A DNA stretch of 64,000 bases from Moheibacter sediminis (GTDB lineage Bacteria; Bacteroidota; Bacteroidia; Flavobacteriales; Weeksellaceae). This document shows, piece by piece, positions 36,529 through 46,109 of this stretch. The stretch is from positions 119,366-183,365 of the forward strand of contig NZ_FWXS01000008.1 of NCBI RefSeq assembly GCF_900176425.1, given 5' to 3'. How positions within the stretch are numbered: the first letter of the stretch is position 1; every line of letters begins with the position of its first letter. The position numbers and the translations under genes were made by a program. The notes under the pieces were generated by a model. The model made no database searches and had not been told where the DNA came from. It was given only the letters and a program-made list of their open reading frames with translations.

Positions 36529-37644
36529 TTATAGAAATACTGAATAAATTTCCTGTAGTTTCAGTTCTTCAATTTCCCAATTGAAAATTTCAGCAGCTTT
36601 CTCAAGATTGGCAAGGTAAGGCGTTTTTCCTTCATCCAACATTTTTCCAATCATCTCTGCAATGTGCTTTGGATTATGATTTTCTATAGTTTTTCCAATT
36701 CCGTAAGTTTCAATTGTGTTTTTAATTTCGGGCAAATTTGTACCTAAAATTGGAATTTTGGCGTGGGTGTAATCAAAAATTTTATTAGGTAAAGCATAGC
36801 GATAACTTATTCCGTAATCTTCTTCCAAACTCAATCCCAAATCTGCTTTGGGTGTAATTAATTTCAGCTGAGCAGGAGGGACGCTGCCTATGAATTTTAC
36901 TTTGTCAGATAAATTTAATTCTTGTGCTAATTTTTCAAATTCATCCTTTTTCGGCCCTTTTCCTACAATCCACAATTTGGCATTGTTTATAAATCCCATT
37001 GCTTTGATCATCTTGTCAATTCCTCGGCTGAAGTTGATGTCACCTTGGTAAAGGAGGATTTTTTCACCGGAAATAATTTCGGGCAAATTCACTGTCAAAT
37101 CATAGTCCAATGGTTTTACAACGGGGACATTTCTAATAACTTCGGGACGGATTTTATATTCATTTTGGAACCAATCCGCATAACCATTACTTACCGTATA
37201 GAAATGGTTGATTTTAGGAACTATTAATTTTTCCAAATTTTTCCAAATACTTTTTTTGAATTTACGGTTGTGCAAAGTCGGGACTTCAGAGAAAATTTCG
37301 TGGCTGTCAAAAACCAAATCCAATCCTTTGATTTTGCTTACCAAATAATTAGGCAATAAAGCATCCAAATCATTTGCCAGCAAGATGTCACCTTTTTTTG
37401 AAATCTGTAATAATTTGATGAACAAATTACAGTTGAAATCAGCGTACATCTGCATTCCTTCTCGAAATGTCATATGTAAAGTATGAATTTTATAAGGAAA
37501 ATTTAATGCAGGTTTTCCGCGTAAATCAGAAGCGATAACCTCTACATCAAATCCAAATTTCTGCAAGGAATTACAAACTTTCTGGACGCGCTGGTCACCT
37601 TCGTAATTATTTATGACAGAAGCTATTATTTTTCTTTTATTCAC
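36529..37644 (-). CDS. Glycosyltransferase, family 4-like
   Basis: 371 residues. GT-B fold: N-terminal VINNYEGDQRVQKVCNSLQKFGFDVEVIASD and FDSHEIFSEVP, then the C-terminal donor domain ILLYQGDINFSRGIDKMIKAM, LWIVGKGPKKDEFEKLAQELNLSDKVKFIGSV and the site SLEEDYGISYRYALPNKIFDYTHAKIP. The start is GTG at 37644, within the preceding gene's last codons (8-base overlap). Sugar and acceptor are unknown; the typical role is envelope polysaccharide assembly. Confidence 0.88.
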   Translation of the reverse strand: MNKRKIIASVINNYEGDQRVQKVCNSLQKFGFDVEVIASDLRGKPALNFPYKIHTLHMTFREGMQMYADFNCNLFIKLLQISKKGDILLANDLDALLPNYLVSKIKGLDLVFDSHEIFSEVPTLHNRKFKKSIWKNLEKLIVPKINHFYTVSNGYADWFQNEYKIRPEVIRNVPVVKPLDYDLTVNLPEIISGEKILLYQGDINFSRGIDKMIKAMGFINNAKLWIVGKGPKKDEFEKLAQELNLSDKVKFIGSVPPAQLKLITPKADLGLSLEEDYGISYRYALPNKIFDYTHAKIPILGTNLPEIKNTIETYGIGKTIENHNPKHIAEMIGKMLDEGKTPYLANLEKAAEIFNWEIEELKLQEIYSVFL

Positions 37645-37870
37645 TTGATTTTTTTATGTCTTTGAAAAATAAAAAATACAATTGGATGAATATAATAATT
37701 GCATTTGGAATTACCACCGGCCATGCTTCAAAATAAGTACCATAGATTACAAAACACATACACCCAATCATGTTTATAATGCGTACTGATTTTAAATTAT
37801 TGACAATAAATGACATTACAATAAAAACAGAAGCAGCATAACCAATCCATTCATATAAGCTTGGATTCAT
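37637..37870 (-). CDS. Small YgjV-like membrane protein
   Basis: 77 residues from ATG 37870 (MNPSLYEWIGYAASVFIVMS). Three hydrophobic helices: WIGYAASVFIVMSFIV, RIINMIGCMCFVIYGTYFEA and VVIPNAIIIFIQLYFLFF, in the arrangement of one half of YgjV/LBR-type inner-membrane proteins. An upstream start at 37918 is disfavoured because it adds a non-hydrophobic basic tail and reaches the RluA gene. Function unknown. It overlaps the glycosyltransferase by 8 bases. Confidence 0.75.
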   Translation of the reverse strand: MNPSLYEWIGYAASVFIVMSFIVNNLKSVRIINMIGCMCFVIYGTYFEAWPVVIPNAIIIFIQLYFLFFKDIKKSSE

Positions 37871-37914
37871 ATTTTTTATTTGTTTAAAAGTACGAATTTC
37901 AAATTTTGAATTTT

Positions 37915-39579
37915 TCAAAAATCCTCTTTCACCTCAAATTGCACAACCTCTTTTGTTTTTGGATGAATGAATTCCAAATATGCAGCATGTAAGTGTAGCC
38001 TGTCTGCAACTGTTCCGTACAAATCATCGCCTACGATGGGTGCATTCAATCCCAACTCATGTGCAGCGTGCATCCGAAGTTGGTGCGTCCTTCCGGTCAA
38101 TGGCCAGAAATGAACTTTGGTTGTTGTTTGAGTTTTCTCAATAACTTCCCATTTTGTAATGGCTTTTTTTCCGTGTTCAAAACAAACCAACTGTCGTGGT
38201 CTGTCATCAAAATCTCCACGCAATGGCAGGTTTATTTCACCATTTTTACCTTCAATTGCTTTTGAAAGTAAAGCCGTATAACGTTTTTTTACTGTTCTTT
38301 TGAGGAATTGATGTTGTATATTTTTGTGGATTTCTTTTGTTTTCGCCACGACCAAAAGTCCTGAAGTTGACATGTCTAAACGATGAATAATTAACGGTTC
38401 GACATCCAATATATCCTGCAATCGTGTGTAAACCGAATCATGAATTTCAATTCCGGGAACAGAAAGCAATTCTGCAGGTTTATTTACGATGATAAAGCTA
38501 TCGTCTTCGTAAACGATTTTCAACTCTTTTCCTTCGCCCAGATTTTTCAAGAGCATATTTTCTTCCAACGGAATTCCATTGAGCATGTGTTTCAAAATAG
38601 GACGGCATTTGCCATTGCAAGCAGGATATATATATTTGTGTTTTCTGACTTCAGATTTTGGTGAATCGCCCCACCAAAATTCAGCAAAGGAGACTGGTTT
38701 CAAATTGTTTGAAAATGCAAATTGTAAAAGCTTTGGCGTTGCACATTCTCCGGCTCCTGCTGGTGGTTTTTCATAAACGGTTTCGCTGAAAATTGAACCA
38801 AGGCTTTTGGTTTCTCCATTTTTATTGAGAAATGAATATTGTTCAAATAATTGATTTTGTAAGGTTGCAGATTTTTCTCTACGGATTTTTTTCAAACCTT
38901 CAATTTTTTCTTCGAATTCATTAATCCTTTGTTTAAATGAATTCAAAACGTCTTCCCAACTTTCTTTCAGTATCTTTAATTTGAACTGATCGAGATTACT
39001 TTGTCTAATCAATTCTTTTTCAGATGATTCATTTTGAATATTTTCTCGGATTTTCTTTCGTTCAGTTTTATTTGTTTTTATCCATGATTTAAATGCAGAA
39101 ATTTCATCAATTGATTCTTGAGAATATTTTTCAAAATCAAATTTCAATTGAATGAATTCCTCATCAGATTCCAATTTTTCAATTTCAAAATTGAATTGAT
39201 TCAGGATTTCTTCTTCTTTTTTAAAAAAACTGTTTTCAGTCAGCATATCAAAAACCGGCGGCACAAATTTTTCATGAGCATTCGTTCCTGCCAATTTTCC
39301 TGAAAAAGCAGATAAATAACCCAATTTTCCTTCGGAATCCTGAGTCACTAAAATTCCAAACATTTTTCCAATTACCAATCCCGAATGATTTTTATTTAAT
39401 CCGAAATTATGCTCAGATCGAAATTCATTTTCCAGATAACTTTGCAATTGCGAAACTGCAATTTTGGTCAATGGATTCGGTTCATAGTAAAAAGGAAACG
39501 TGAATTTTTCAGGAATGTCAACGCCTTTGATTTCGTCTTTAGAAAAATAAGTGATTTTATTGTTGAAAGAATGGTTCAC
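37915..39579 (-). CDS. RluA-family pseudouridine synthase with long N-terminal extension
   Basis: 554 residues. The catalytic domain occupies the C-terminal 220 residues: IVYEDDSFIIVNKPAELLSVPG, IHRLDMSTSGLLVVAKT (catalytic Asp), LTGRTHQLRMHAAHELGLNAPIVGD and LHLHAAYLEFIHP. The first 330 residues are additional: an alpha/beta part with 'LVIGKMFGILVTQDSEGKLGYLSAFSG', a charged coiled coil at about 125-245, and a CATPKLLQFAFSNNLKPVSFAEFWWG stretch ending in PACNGKCRPILKHML. It modifies uridine in rRNA or tRNA. The arrangement with a GCVSKxR-like extension is known for some Bacteroidota synthases; the role of the extension is unknown. Confidence 0.88.
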   Translation of the reverse strand: MNHSFNNKITYFSKDEIKGVDIPEKFTFPFYYEPNPLTKIAVSQLQSYLENEFRSEHNFGLNKNHSGLVIGKMFGILVTQDSEGKLGYLSAFSGKLAGTNAHEKFVPPVFDMLTENSFFKKEEEILNQFNFEIEKLESDEEFIQLKFDFEKYSQESIDEISAFKSWIKTNKTERKKIRENIQNESSEKELIRQSNLDQFKLKILKESWEDVLNSFKQRINEFEEKIEGLKKIRREKSATLQNQLFEQYSFLNKNGETKSLGSIFSETVYEKPPAGAGECATPKLLQFAFSNNLKPVSFAEFWWGDSPKSEVRKHKYIYPACNGKCRPILKHMLNGIPLEENMLLKNLGEGKELKIVYEDDSFIIVNKPAELLSVPGIEIHDSVYTRLQDILDVEPLIIHRLDMSTSGLLVVAKTKEIHKNIQHQFLKRTVKKRYTALLSKAIEGKNGEINLPLRGDFDDRPRQLVCFEHGKKAITKWEVIEKTQTTTKVHFWPLTGRTHQLRMHAAHELGLNAPIVGDDLYGTVADRLHLHAAYLEFIHPKTKEVVQFEVKEDF

Positions 39580-39660
39580 GTTTGAATTTAAATCGAATAC
39601 AAAAGTAAACCATAATTAATTTTTCTTGTAATTTACCTTGCAGGATTTTTTATTTTAAAT

Positions 39661-39692
39661 AAAAAAAGACATCCCTTTCGAGATGTCTTTCA
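39661..39692 (-). terminator. Terminator of the 724-residue metalloprotease gene
   Basis: Minus strand: AAAGACATC, loop TCGAAAGG, GATGTCTTT then TTTT. The same hairpin closes the paralogous gene at 41942-41970, showing that the duplication included the 3' end. Confidence 0.88.
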
Positions 39693-39712
39693 TTCTGATT
39701 AATTAAATCGTT

Positions 39713-41887
39713 TTATTTTTTTATGATTTTAAATCTTACCGGTTTCTCTTTAAATTTAAGTTCAACGATATAAGTTCCCGAAGGATAGCTGCTGAAATCT
39801 AGGGAAACATCCATAGATTTTATACTTTTATCGTTCAGTTTTTGTCCAGCTATGTTGTAAACTGCAACATCTAGAATTTCATTTTTAGATTGAATGTTCA
39901 ATTGATTCAAAACAGGATTCGGGTAATAGCTAAAATCCAGATAAGCACTCACATCATCTACGCCTAATGTCTGACACTCTATCTCTGCAACCCATCCTGA
40001 TCCAGTTACAAATACATCAGATACAAACCTGAAACTCAAAGCACCTGTTTCATCAGAAGACTGGAAGCTAGCTCCATTTTGCTGACCTGTCAATCCGCCT
40101 CCTGTAATTTCAGGAGCAGTGGTATCAGTTCCGTCATGTATGTATAGAAAATCATAACCGTTTTCTACGTTAAATGAATTGAAAGTTACTTTTACTTTTT
40201 CATTGCTGTTTGTTGGGACAATCGTACGTGTAACATCTTCATTATCTGAATAATTTCCTGAATTGCCTCCGCTATCTGTAAATAAAATACCACTGCAGAA
40301 ATCGGCATCTGTTGCAAACATTCTTACGACTTCCGCCATTTCCACATCGCCGCAAAGTTTTCGTACATAAGCATTATAATAAGTATTGGCAGCCAAATTA
40401 TCCAATGAAATGGAAGTTGAATTTGTTGCTTGCCATGAAAGCGGAGCATTAGAACTAGCCGCTCTTACTGCATATTGCCATTCATCATTTTCTTCATCAG
40501 TATCTGTCCAGTTCAGTGTAGCTTCTGTTTCAGAAACATTTGTCAAAGTCAATCCCTGAACTGTATTGAAACAAGTATTGATGCAGTCTGTGCTCAAGCA
40601 TTCTTTGCCATTGATATTGTTGATGATAACCGTTTTAGGTTGTTCGCCAAATCCTAACGCAAAATTAATTCCTGGACGTCCCTGTAGATGACAATAACTC
40701 ATGATCAATCCACCTTCATCGGGATAACCCGGAGTACTGCAATTTCCTTCTACACCTCCTGCGCAGCCATCTATTGCAGTATTGTTTCCATTCCAAACAC
40801 AGGCATGTGTATGTCTGGATCCTAAAACGTGTCCGTGCTCATGGGTCATTACCATTATGGTCCAGGAATAAGTTGGAACAGTTGAAAATCCTGTGTTCAC
40901 ACCTGCATAACTGTAATTTTCAGTAGAACAAATTCCTTCAATTGTAGCAGCGATTCCTCCGCCCGAATTATCATTTGCGCCAATCATCTGACCTACATCT
41001 CCTGCAAAATTAGGACGCTCATTATTGAAAGCAGCTAGGTAATCTCCAGAACCACCTGATCCCTGGTAAGGATCTTGAGTTTCCCAGATAAAAACTTCAT
41101 TCAACGCGATTGTAATGTCGTCATTTTCATAAAGTGTTTGCATATTGTTAAATGTAGCAGACATCCAATCCATGGTTTCATCTAGGTTGCTGTTGTTTTC
41201 AGTAAACAAATCATAATCCATTTCATAGTACATTGCCACGCATTTCTCAGTTGTGGTTGCGCCTTCAAATATCATTGAGGAAGGATAATCCGTATAAGCA
41301 TCTTTTACAAAATCATCCGTTTCGCAAGTCCAGTCATTTGTAACCTTTAAATTTAAATCTGAATAAACGATATAATCTGTCGTATTATTTACAGATTGTA
41401 ATTTTCCTATGTTTAAATTCTGAAATTCGTCGGCAGAAATAATTCCTGAAAATTTATCTTCAAAAAAACTAAATGATACCAAAGAATTAGGATTGTCTTT
41501 GATAATTCCGCGGTAGTAAACTCCGGGTTGATAGTTTACCGATGATTTTTTATTAGTTTTTAGGGTAAATGAATCTGACAAAGGATTTACCCGGTACAAT
41601 TGAATTTCGATTTCTTGTCCCTGATAAGGAATGGAAATTTCCAAAGCATTGTTCTTTTGAGTATAAATCGAATGGATAGAATTCAAATCAATTTTGGCTA
41701 AAGTAGCGTTATTTACAACATTTTCTACAGTTGTATTTTTCTGACTTGTTTCATTCAGTACATTGAACTTTTTGAAGTTGGTTTTCTGAGTTTCCAGTCT
41801 TTCAATCTTTTGGGCAACTGCTTTTGTGTTTTGTGCATATAACCCTATGTTCAAAAGGGTAATACAGCAGAATAGAAGTTTTTTCAT
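39713..41887 (-). CDS. Secreted M12B-like metalloprotease with FnIII, CUB and T9SS type A sorting domains
   Basis: 724 residues. Signal peptide (ends GLYAQ), pro-region to about 200, then a reprolysin-like catalytic domain with zinc site HEHGHVLGSRH (residues 349-359) and a nearby C..H...CDG cysteine pattern. A fibronectin type III domain follows at about 445-525 (VQGLTLTNVSETEATLNWTD), a CUB-like domain at about 530-640 (CSGILFTDSGGNSGNYSDNE) and a T9SS type A C-terminus (YYPNPVLNQLNIQSKNE... SGTYIVELKFKEKPVRFKIIKK). It is secreted or surface-bound and degrades protein (inference). The tandem paralogue at 41993 shares the first 430 residues. Confidence 0.92.
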   Translation of the reverse strand: MKKLLFCCITLLNIGLYAQNTKAVAQKIERLETQKTNFKKFNVLNETSQKNTTVENVVNNATLAKIDLNSIHSIYTQKNNALEISIPYQGQEIEIQLYRVNPLSDSFTLKTNKKSSVNYQPGVYYRGIIKDNPNSLVSFSFFEDKFSGIISADEFQNLNIGKLQSVNNTTDYIVYSDLNLKVTNDWTCETDDFVKDAYTDYPSSMIFEGATTTEKCVAMYYEMDYDLFTENNSNLDETMDWMSATFNNMQTLYENDDITIALNEVFIWETQDPYQGSGGSGDYLAAFNNERPNFAGDVGQMIGANDNSGGGIAATIEGICSTENYSYAGVNTGFSTVPTYSWTIMVMTHEHGHVLGSRHTHACVWNGNNTAIDGCAGGVEGNCSTPGYPDEGGLIMSYCHLQGRPGINFALGFGEQPKTVIINNINGKECLSTDCINTCFNTVQGLTLTNVSETEATLNWTDTDEENDEWQYAVRAASSNAPLSWQATNSTSISLDNLAANTYYNAYVRKLCGDVEMAEVVRMFATDADFCSGILFTDSGGNSGNYSDNEDVTRTIVPTNSNEKVKVTFNSFNVENGYDFLYIHDGTDTTAPEITGGGLTGQQNGASFQSSDETGALSFRFVSDVFVTGSGWVAEIECQTLGVDDVSAYLDFSYYPNPVLNQLNIQSKNEILDVAVYNIAGQKLNDKSIKSMDVSLDFSSYPSGTYIVELKFKEKPVRFKIIKK

Positions 41888-41941
41888 GTGTTAAAAAAAT
41901 TAAAGTCCTAATGTAATCACTTATTTGATATGATTTTAAAT

Positions 41942-41970
41942 AAAAAAGACATCCCTTTCGAGATGTCTAT
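41942..41970 (-). terminator. Terminator of the 520-residue metalloprotease gene
   Basis: Minus strand GACATC / GATGTC stem with the same loop as 39661-39692, followed by TTTTTTA. Confidence 0.85.
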
Positions 41971-41992
41971 CATTCTATTTAATTAAATTATT

Positions 41993-43555
41993 TTATTTTT
42001 TAATTACTTTGAAAGTAACAGGCTTTTCTTTGAATTTCAATTCTACTATATACGTCCCTGAAGGATAGTGCGAAAAATCAATTTGAGAATCTAAAGACTT
42101 GACGGTTTGGGTTCTAAGTTTTTTACCTGCCATATTAAATACCTTGATTTCCAATATTTCATTTTTTGCAGAAATATTCAACCTGTCTTTCACGGGATTA
42201 GGATAGTAACTATAGTCTGTAAATTCATTAATGTCTTCAATACTCATAGTAAAAGTACAGTCCGAGCTTAGGCATTCACGATTATTGACAGTATTTATAA
42301 TCAAAGTTTTTGGTTGAGGACCGAATCCGAGAGAAAGATTAATACCTGTAGAAAAATGACAATAGCTCATAATGGTTCCGCCCTCGGTAGGACTTCCCGG
42401 AAGCGAGCAATCACCTTCTACGCCTCCTGGGCAGCCATCTATGGCTGTATTGTTGCCATTCCACGCACACGCATGAGTATGAGGTGACCCAAAAATGTGT
42501 CCGTTTTCGTGAGCCATCAAGAAAATTGTAAATGAAAATGTGGGAATTGTTTGATAATTAAAATCTACATGGGTGTAACTATGATTTTGTTCTGAACATA
42601 GCCCATCTATAACGATAGCTACTCCTCCACCCGAATCATCATTAATTCCTATCAATTGTCCCGTATCTCCCGCAAAATCAGGGCGTTCATCCCGAAAAGC
42701 TAGTAAATAATCTACCATGTCTCCTGCGCCCTGGTAAGGATCCATCGTTTCCCAAATAAAAACTTCATTCAGGGCTATAGTAATATCATCATTTTCATAC
42801 AATGTTTTCAGGTTGTTAAATGCCGCGGACATCCAATCCATAGTTTCATCCAGATCACTCCCATTAGCTGTAAATAGACCGTAATCCATTTCATAGTACA
42901 TAGTAACACATTTTTCAGTAGTAGTAGCACTTTCGAATGTCATAGAAGAAGGGGAGTCGATATGAGAATTTTGTGTAAGATGCTCCGTTCCGCATGTCCA
43001 GTTATTTTCTACTTTCAGATCTGCATCCGAGTACACGACATAATTTGTTTTGTTACCAGGAACTGTAAGCAACCCTATATTTAAATTTTTCAGTTCACTA
43101 TTTGAAACAATTCCTGAAAATTTATCTTCAAAGAAGTTAAATGATGCCAATGAGTGCGCATCCCCCTTTATAATGCCTCTGTAATAAACGCCTGGTTTGT
43201 AATCATAAGAATTTTTCTTGTTGGTCCTCACGGTAAAAGCATCGGTAAAGATATCAACTTGGTAGAGCTGTATTACTACTTCTTCTCCCTGGTATGGAAT
43301 GGAAATTTCCAATGTATTTAACTTTAGCTCATAAATGGATTTTAGCGAAGAAGTATTTATCGTAGCCAAAGTAGAAAAATTTACCACTTTATCCACTTCC
43401 GCATTTTTCCGGGAAGTTTCTGTCAGTATGTCGAATTTTGGAAATTCAACTTTCTGAATAACAAGGTCATTGATTTGTCGAGCAACAGATTTAGTGCTCT
43501 GTGCATGGATCCCAATACATAATGGGATCATGCAACATAAAAAAAAGTTTTTCAT
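41993..43555 (-). CDS. Secreted M12B-like metalloprotease, short paralogue with T9SS type A domain
   Basis: 520 residues. It aligns without gaps to the first 360 residues of the neighbouring 724-residue protease: signal peptide, pro-region, conserved blocks TTTEKC.., LDETMDWMSA.FNN, LYENDDITIALNEVFIWET, and the zinc site HENGHIFGSPH at 349-359. After SFGxGPQPKT...CLSSDC it goes straight to the T9SS type A domain (YYPNPVKDRLNISAKNE...), lacking the FnIII and CUB regions. All three zinc histidines and the Glu are present, so it should be active. The tandem pair arose by duplication. Confidence 0.92.
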   Translation of the reverse strand: MKNFFLCCMIPLCIGIHAQSTKSVARQINDLVIQKVEFPKFDILTETSRKNAEVDKVVNFSTLATINTSSLKSIYELKLNTLEISIPYQGEEVVIQLYQVDIFTDAFTVRTNKKNSYDYKPGVYYRGIIKGDAHSLASFNFFEDKFSGIVSNSELKNLNIGLLTVPGNKTNYVVYSDADLKVENNWTCGTEHLTQNSHIDSPSSMTFESATTTEKCVTMYYEMDYGLFTANGSDLDETMDWMSAAFNNLKTLYENDDITIALNEVFIWETMDPYQGAGDMVDYLLAFRDERPDFAGDTGQLIGINDDSGGGVAIVIDGLCSEQNHSYTHVDFNYQTIPTFSFTIFLMAHENGHIFGSPHTHACAWNGNNTAIDGCPGGVEGDCSLPGSPTEGGTIMSYCHFSTGINLSLGFGPQPKTLIINTVNNRECLSSDCTFTMSIEDINEFTDYSYYPNPVKDRLNISAKNEILEIKVFNMAGKKLRTQTVKSLDSQIDFSHYPSGTYIVELKFKEKPVTFKVIKK

Positions 43556-43607
43556 ATTGGTTGGTGTGTTAAAGTTATAGCTAAGTTAAGAGTTTTATAA
43601 CAAAAAC

Positions 43608-43642
43608 AAAAATTCCCAGATAAAAGCTACCTGAGAATTTTT
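43608..43642 (-). terminator. Intrinsic terminator of hppD
   Basis: Minus strand AAAAATTCTCAG / CTGGGAATTTTT (one G-U pair) with a loop of 11 bases and a T-rich tail, 26 bases beyond the hppD stop. Confidence 0.8.
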
Positions 43643-43667
43643 ATGAAAAATTATTAAAAAAGAGAAT

Positions 43668-44828
43668 TTACAAAGTACCTCGCTTCTCTTGTTCTCTTTC
43701 GATTGATTCAAACAAAGCTTTGAAATTGCCCGCACCAAATCCGCGTGCACCCATTCTCTGAATTACCTCATAAAATAGAGTTGGGCGGTCTTCTACAGGT
43801 TTGGTAAATATTTGCAACAAATAACCTTCCTCATCGGCATCGATCATGATTCCTAATTCTTGCAATTGGTTGATGTCTTCTTTAAATTTATCCATATGGT
43901 CTTTCAATCGGTCAGGAATGGCATCGTAATAAGTTTGCGGCGGAATTGATAAAAATTCAACACCTCTTGATTTCATTTCCGCAACTGTTTTGATGATATC
44001 ATCCGTTGCCAAAGCTAAATGCTGAACCCCCGGACCTTCATAGAAATCTAAATATTCCTCGATTTGTGAACGCTTCATTCCTTCAGCAGGTTCATTGATT
44101 GGGAATTTAATTCTACCGTTTCCATTTGACATTACTTTTGACATCAAAGCTGAATATTCAGTTGTGATTTGCTTATCATCAAACGAAAGAAAATTTACAA
44201 ATCCCATGATGTCTTCAAACCATTTTACCCAAACATTCATTTGGTTCCAACCCACATTTCCAACCATATGGTCGATAAATTTCAAACCAACAGATTCCGG
44301 TTTGTAATCTGATTCCCATTTCACATAACCCGGCATGAAAAGTCCGTTGTAATTTTTACGTTCTGTGAACATGAAAACCGTTTCACCATAACCGAAAATT
44401 CCGGCTTGTACGATTTCACCATTTTCGTCTGAAGTAACTTTTGGCTCCATGAAAGATTCCGCGCCGCGTTTAGTGGTTTCTTCGTAAGCACTTCTTGCAT
44501 CTTCCACCCACAAGGCGATAACCTTTACACCATCACCGTGTTTTTTTACGTGTTCACCGATTGGAGAATCAGAGTTCAAAGCTGTTGTCAAAACCAAACG
44601 GATCTTGTCTTGTTTAATTACATAAGAAGCTCTGTCTCTCAATCCTGTTTCCAATCCGGCATACGCCTCAGATTGAAATCCAAATGCAGTTTTATAGTAG
44701 TGAGCCGCTTGTTTCGCATTTCCTACATAAAATTCTACGTAATCTGTTCCCAAAAGTGGAAGGAAATCCTGTGCTCCTTCAAATATTTTTTCTAATCCGT
44801 ATTCTACGCTTTTTAATTCTTGTGACAT
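43668..44828 (-). CDS. hppD: 4-Hydroxyphenylpyruvate dioxygenase
   Basis: Fe(II) enzyme that makes homogentisate from 4-hydroxyphenylpyruvate (tyrosine breakdown). 386 residues with two vicinal-oxygen-chelate halves. The iron ligands are in KFIDHMVGNV (His187), GVQHLALATDD (His270) and LFYEVIQRMGARGFGAGNFKALFE (Glu354). The C-terminal GFGAGNFKALFESIE is the family's strongest signature. Homogentisate dioxygenase and later genes are not in the window, and the gene is a single-gene unit with its own terminator. Confidence 0.97.
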   Translation of the reverse strand: MSQELKSVEYGLEKIFEGAQDFLPLLGTDYVEFYVGNAKQAAHYYKTAFGFQSEAYAGLETGLRDRASYVIKQDKIRLVLTTALNSDSPIGEHVKKHGDGVKVIALWVEDARSAYEETTKRGAESFMEPKVTSDENGEIVQAGIFGYGETVFMFTERKNYNGLFMPGYVKWESDYKPESVGLKFIDHMVGNVGWNQMNVWVKWFEDIMGFVNFLSFDDKQITTEYSALMSKVMSNGNGRIKFPINEPAEGMKRSQIEEYLDFYEGPGVQHLALATDDIIKTVAEMKSRGVEFLSIPPQTYYDAIPDRLKDHMDKFKEDINQLQELGIMIDADEEGYLLQIFTKPVEDRPTLFYEVIQRMGARGFGAGNFKALFESIEREQEKRGTL

Positions 44829-44984
44829 GTTTTTAATTTTTATGTTTTTTAATATGATAATTGATTGCTTAATTCGTTCATGAAAATTTCATGATTAAAT
44901 TAAAAATCACCACATCGCACGGTGTAAAACGGATAATAAAGCTCGATTGTACATTGATTCAAAGATACAAACAAATGACAACCG

Positions 44985-46067
44985 TCACAAACTGTTTTTG
45001 TGAAAATGACTTGGAAAAATTTTATCAGGTTTCTGTTTCAGTAAATTAGTGACAAGCCAGGATTGCAAAAAACCATACCCATAAAAGGAAAATTGAATCA
45101 AAGTAGTAATTATAGAAAAAAATCCAACCTTGATACTTTTGTTTTGAATGGATGAATAAAAGAAAATCATCAATAAATAAAACACAAAAGGAATTGAAAA
45201 CAGCGTTGAAATCTGGAAATAATTCAAATTAATCCATATTGAACCCAAATTTATTTTCATGATTTCATTTCTAAAAAAAGAAGCAATAAATGAAAGTAAA
45301 CAAAACGAAAAATAAATCAAAAACAAACTCGGAAACCAAAATGTTAATTTGGTATAGTTTGGGTGACGCTGATTCAAAATCGGTCGTGCAACCCCGAACT
45401 GATAAACCTGCTTTGCAAATTTTTTCAGAGAAGTTCTGCGTTTGTGGTAAACTTTTGACTCTGGGAAAAGTCTTGTTTCAAATCCATTTTCCCACAAAAT
45501 CATGCTCAAATCCGGGTCTTCGCCGATTCTTAATTCTCCAAATCCACCCGTTTTCACAAAGGCTTCTTTACTGATTCCCATATTGAAACTTCTCGGCTGA
45601 AATTTTCCGATGTGTTTCTTTCCGCCACGAATTCCTCCGGTCGTCAAAAATGAAGTCATCGAAAACGAAATCGCTTTCTGTAAATCTGAAAAATTTTCAT
45701 CTGCCGCATCCGGCCCGCCAAATGCATCGACGTAATTTTCCTTCAGTTCTTTACGAATGCTTTGTATATAATTTTCCGGAGCAATTGTATCGGAATCCAA
45801 AAAGATGAAATAATTCCCGTGGGCACTTTCCATTCCATAATTTCTTGATTTTCCAGCACCGGAATTTTCTTTATAGAAATATTGGATATTTAATTTTGAA
45901 TTAAATTCTTCTGTGACTGAAAGCAATTTTTCAGGCGAGCCGTCATCGACAACTACAACTTCAAAATCAGAATCAATTTGCTTTATCAAACTCTGTAGAA
46001 GTTCTCTCAATTCATCCGTCCGCTGATAAACGGCAATGATGATGGATATGTTTAAATTTTCTTTCAA
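44985..46067 (-). CDS. Family 2 glycosyltransferase with C-terminal membrane segments
   Basis: 360 residues. GT-A domain: SIIIAVYQRTDELRELLQSL, VVVDDGSPEK and the DxD-like motif IFLDSDTIAPENY, with FNMGISKEAFVKTGGFGELRIGEDPDLSMI for acceptor binding. After about residue 245 there are three or four hydrophobic segments (FWFPSLFLIYFSFCLLSFIASFF, STLFSIPFVFYLLMIFFY, FFSIITTLIQFSFYGYGFLQSW), so it is anchored in the inner membrane. Sugar and acceptor unknown; probably surface polysaccharide or glycolipid. Confidence 0.9.
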   Translation of the reverse strand: MKENLNISIIIAVYQRTDELRELLQSLIKQIDSDFEVVVVDDGSPEKLLSVTEEFNSKLNIQYFYKENSGAGKSRNYGMESAHGNYFIFLDSDTIAPENYIQSIRKELKENYVDAFGGPDAADENFSDLQKAISFSMTSFLTTGGIRGGKKHIGKFQPRSFNMGISKEAFVKTGGFGELRIGEDPDLSMILWENGFETRLFPESKVYHKRRTSLKKFAKQVYQFGVARPILNQRHPNYTKLTFWFPSLFLIYFSFCLLSFIASFFRNEIMKINLGSIWINLNYFQISTLFSIPFVFYLLMIFFYSSIQNKSIKVGFFSIITTLIQFSFYGYGFLQSWLVTNLLKQKPDKIFPSHFHKNSL

Positions 46068-46109
46068 ATCAGGACAAAACTACAATTTCATTTAATTTTA
46101 ATCAACTAA

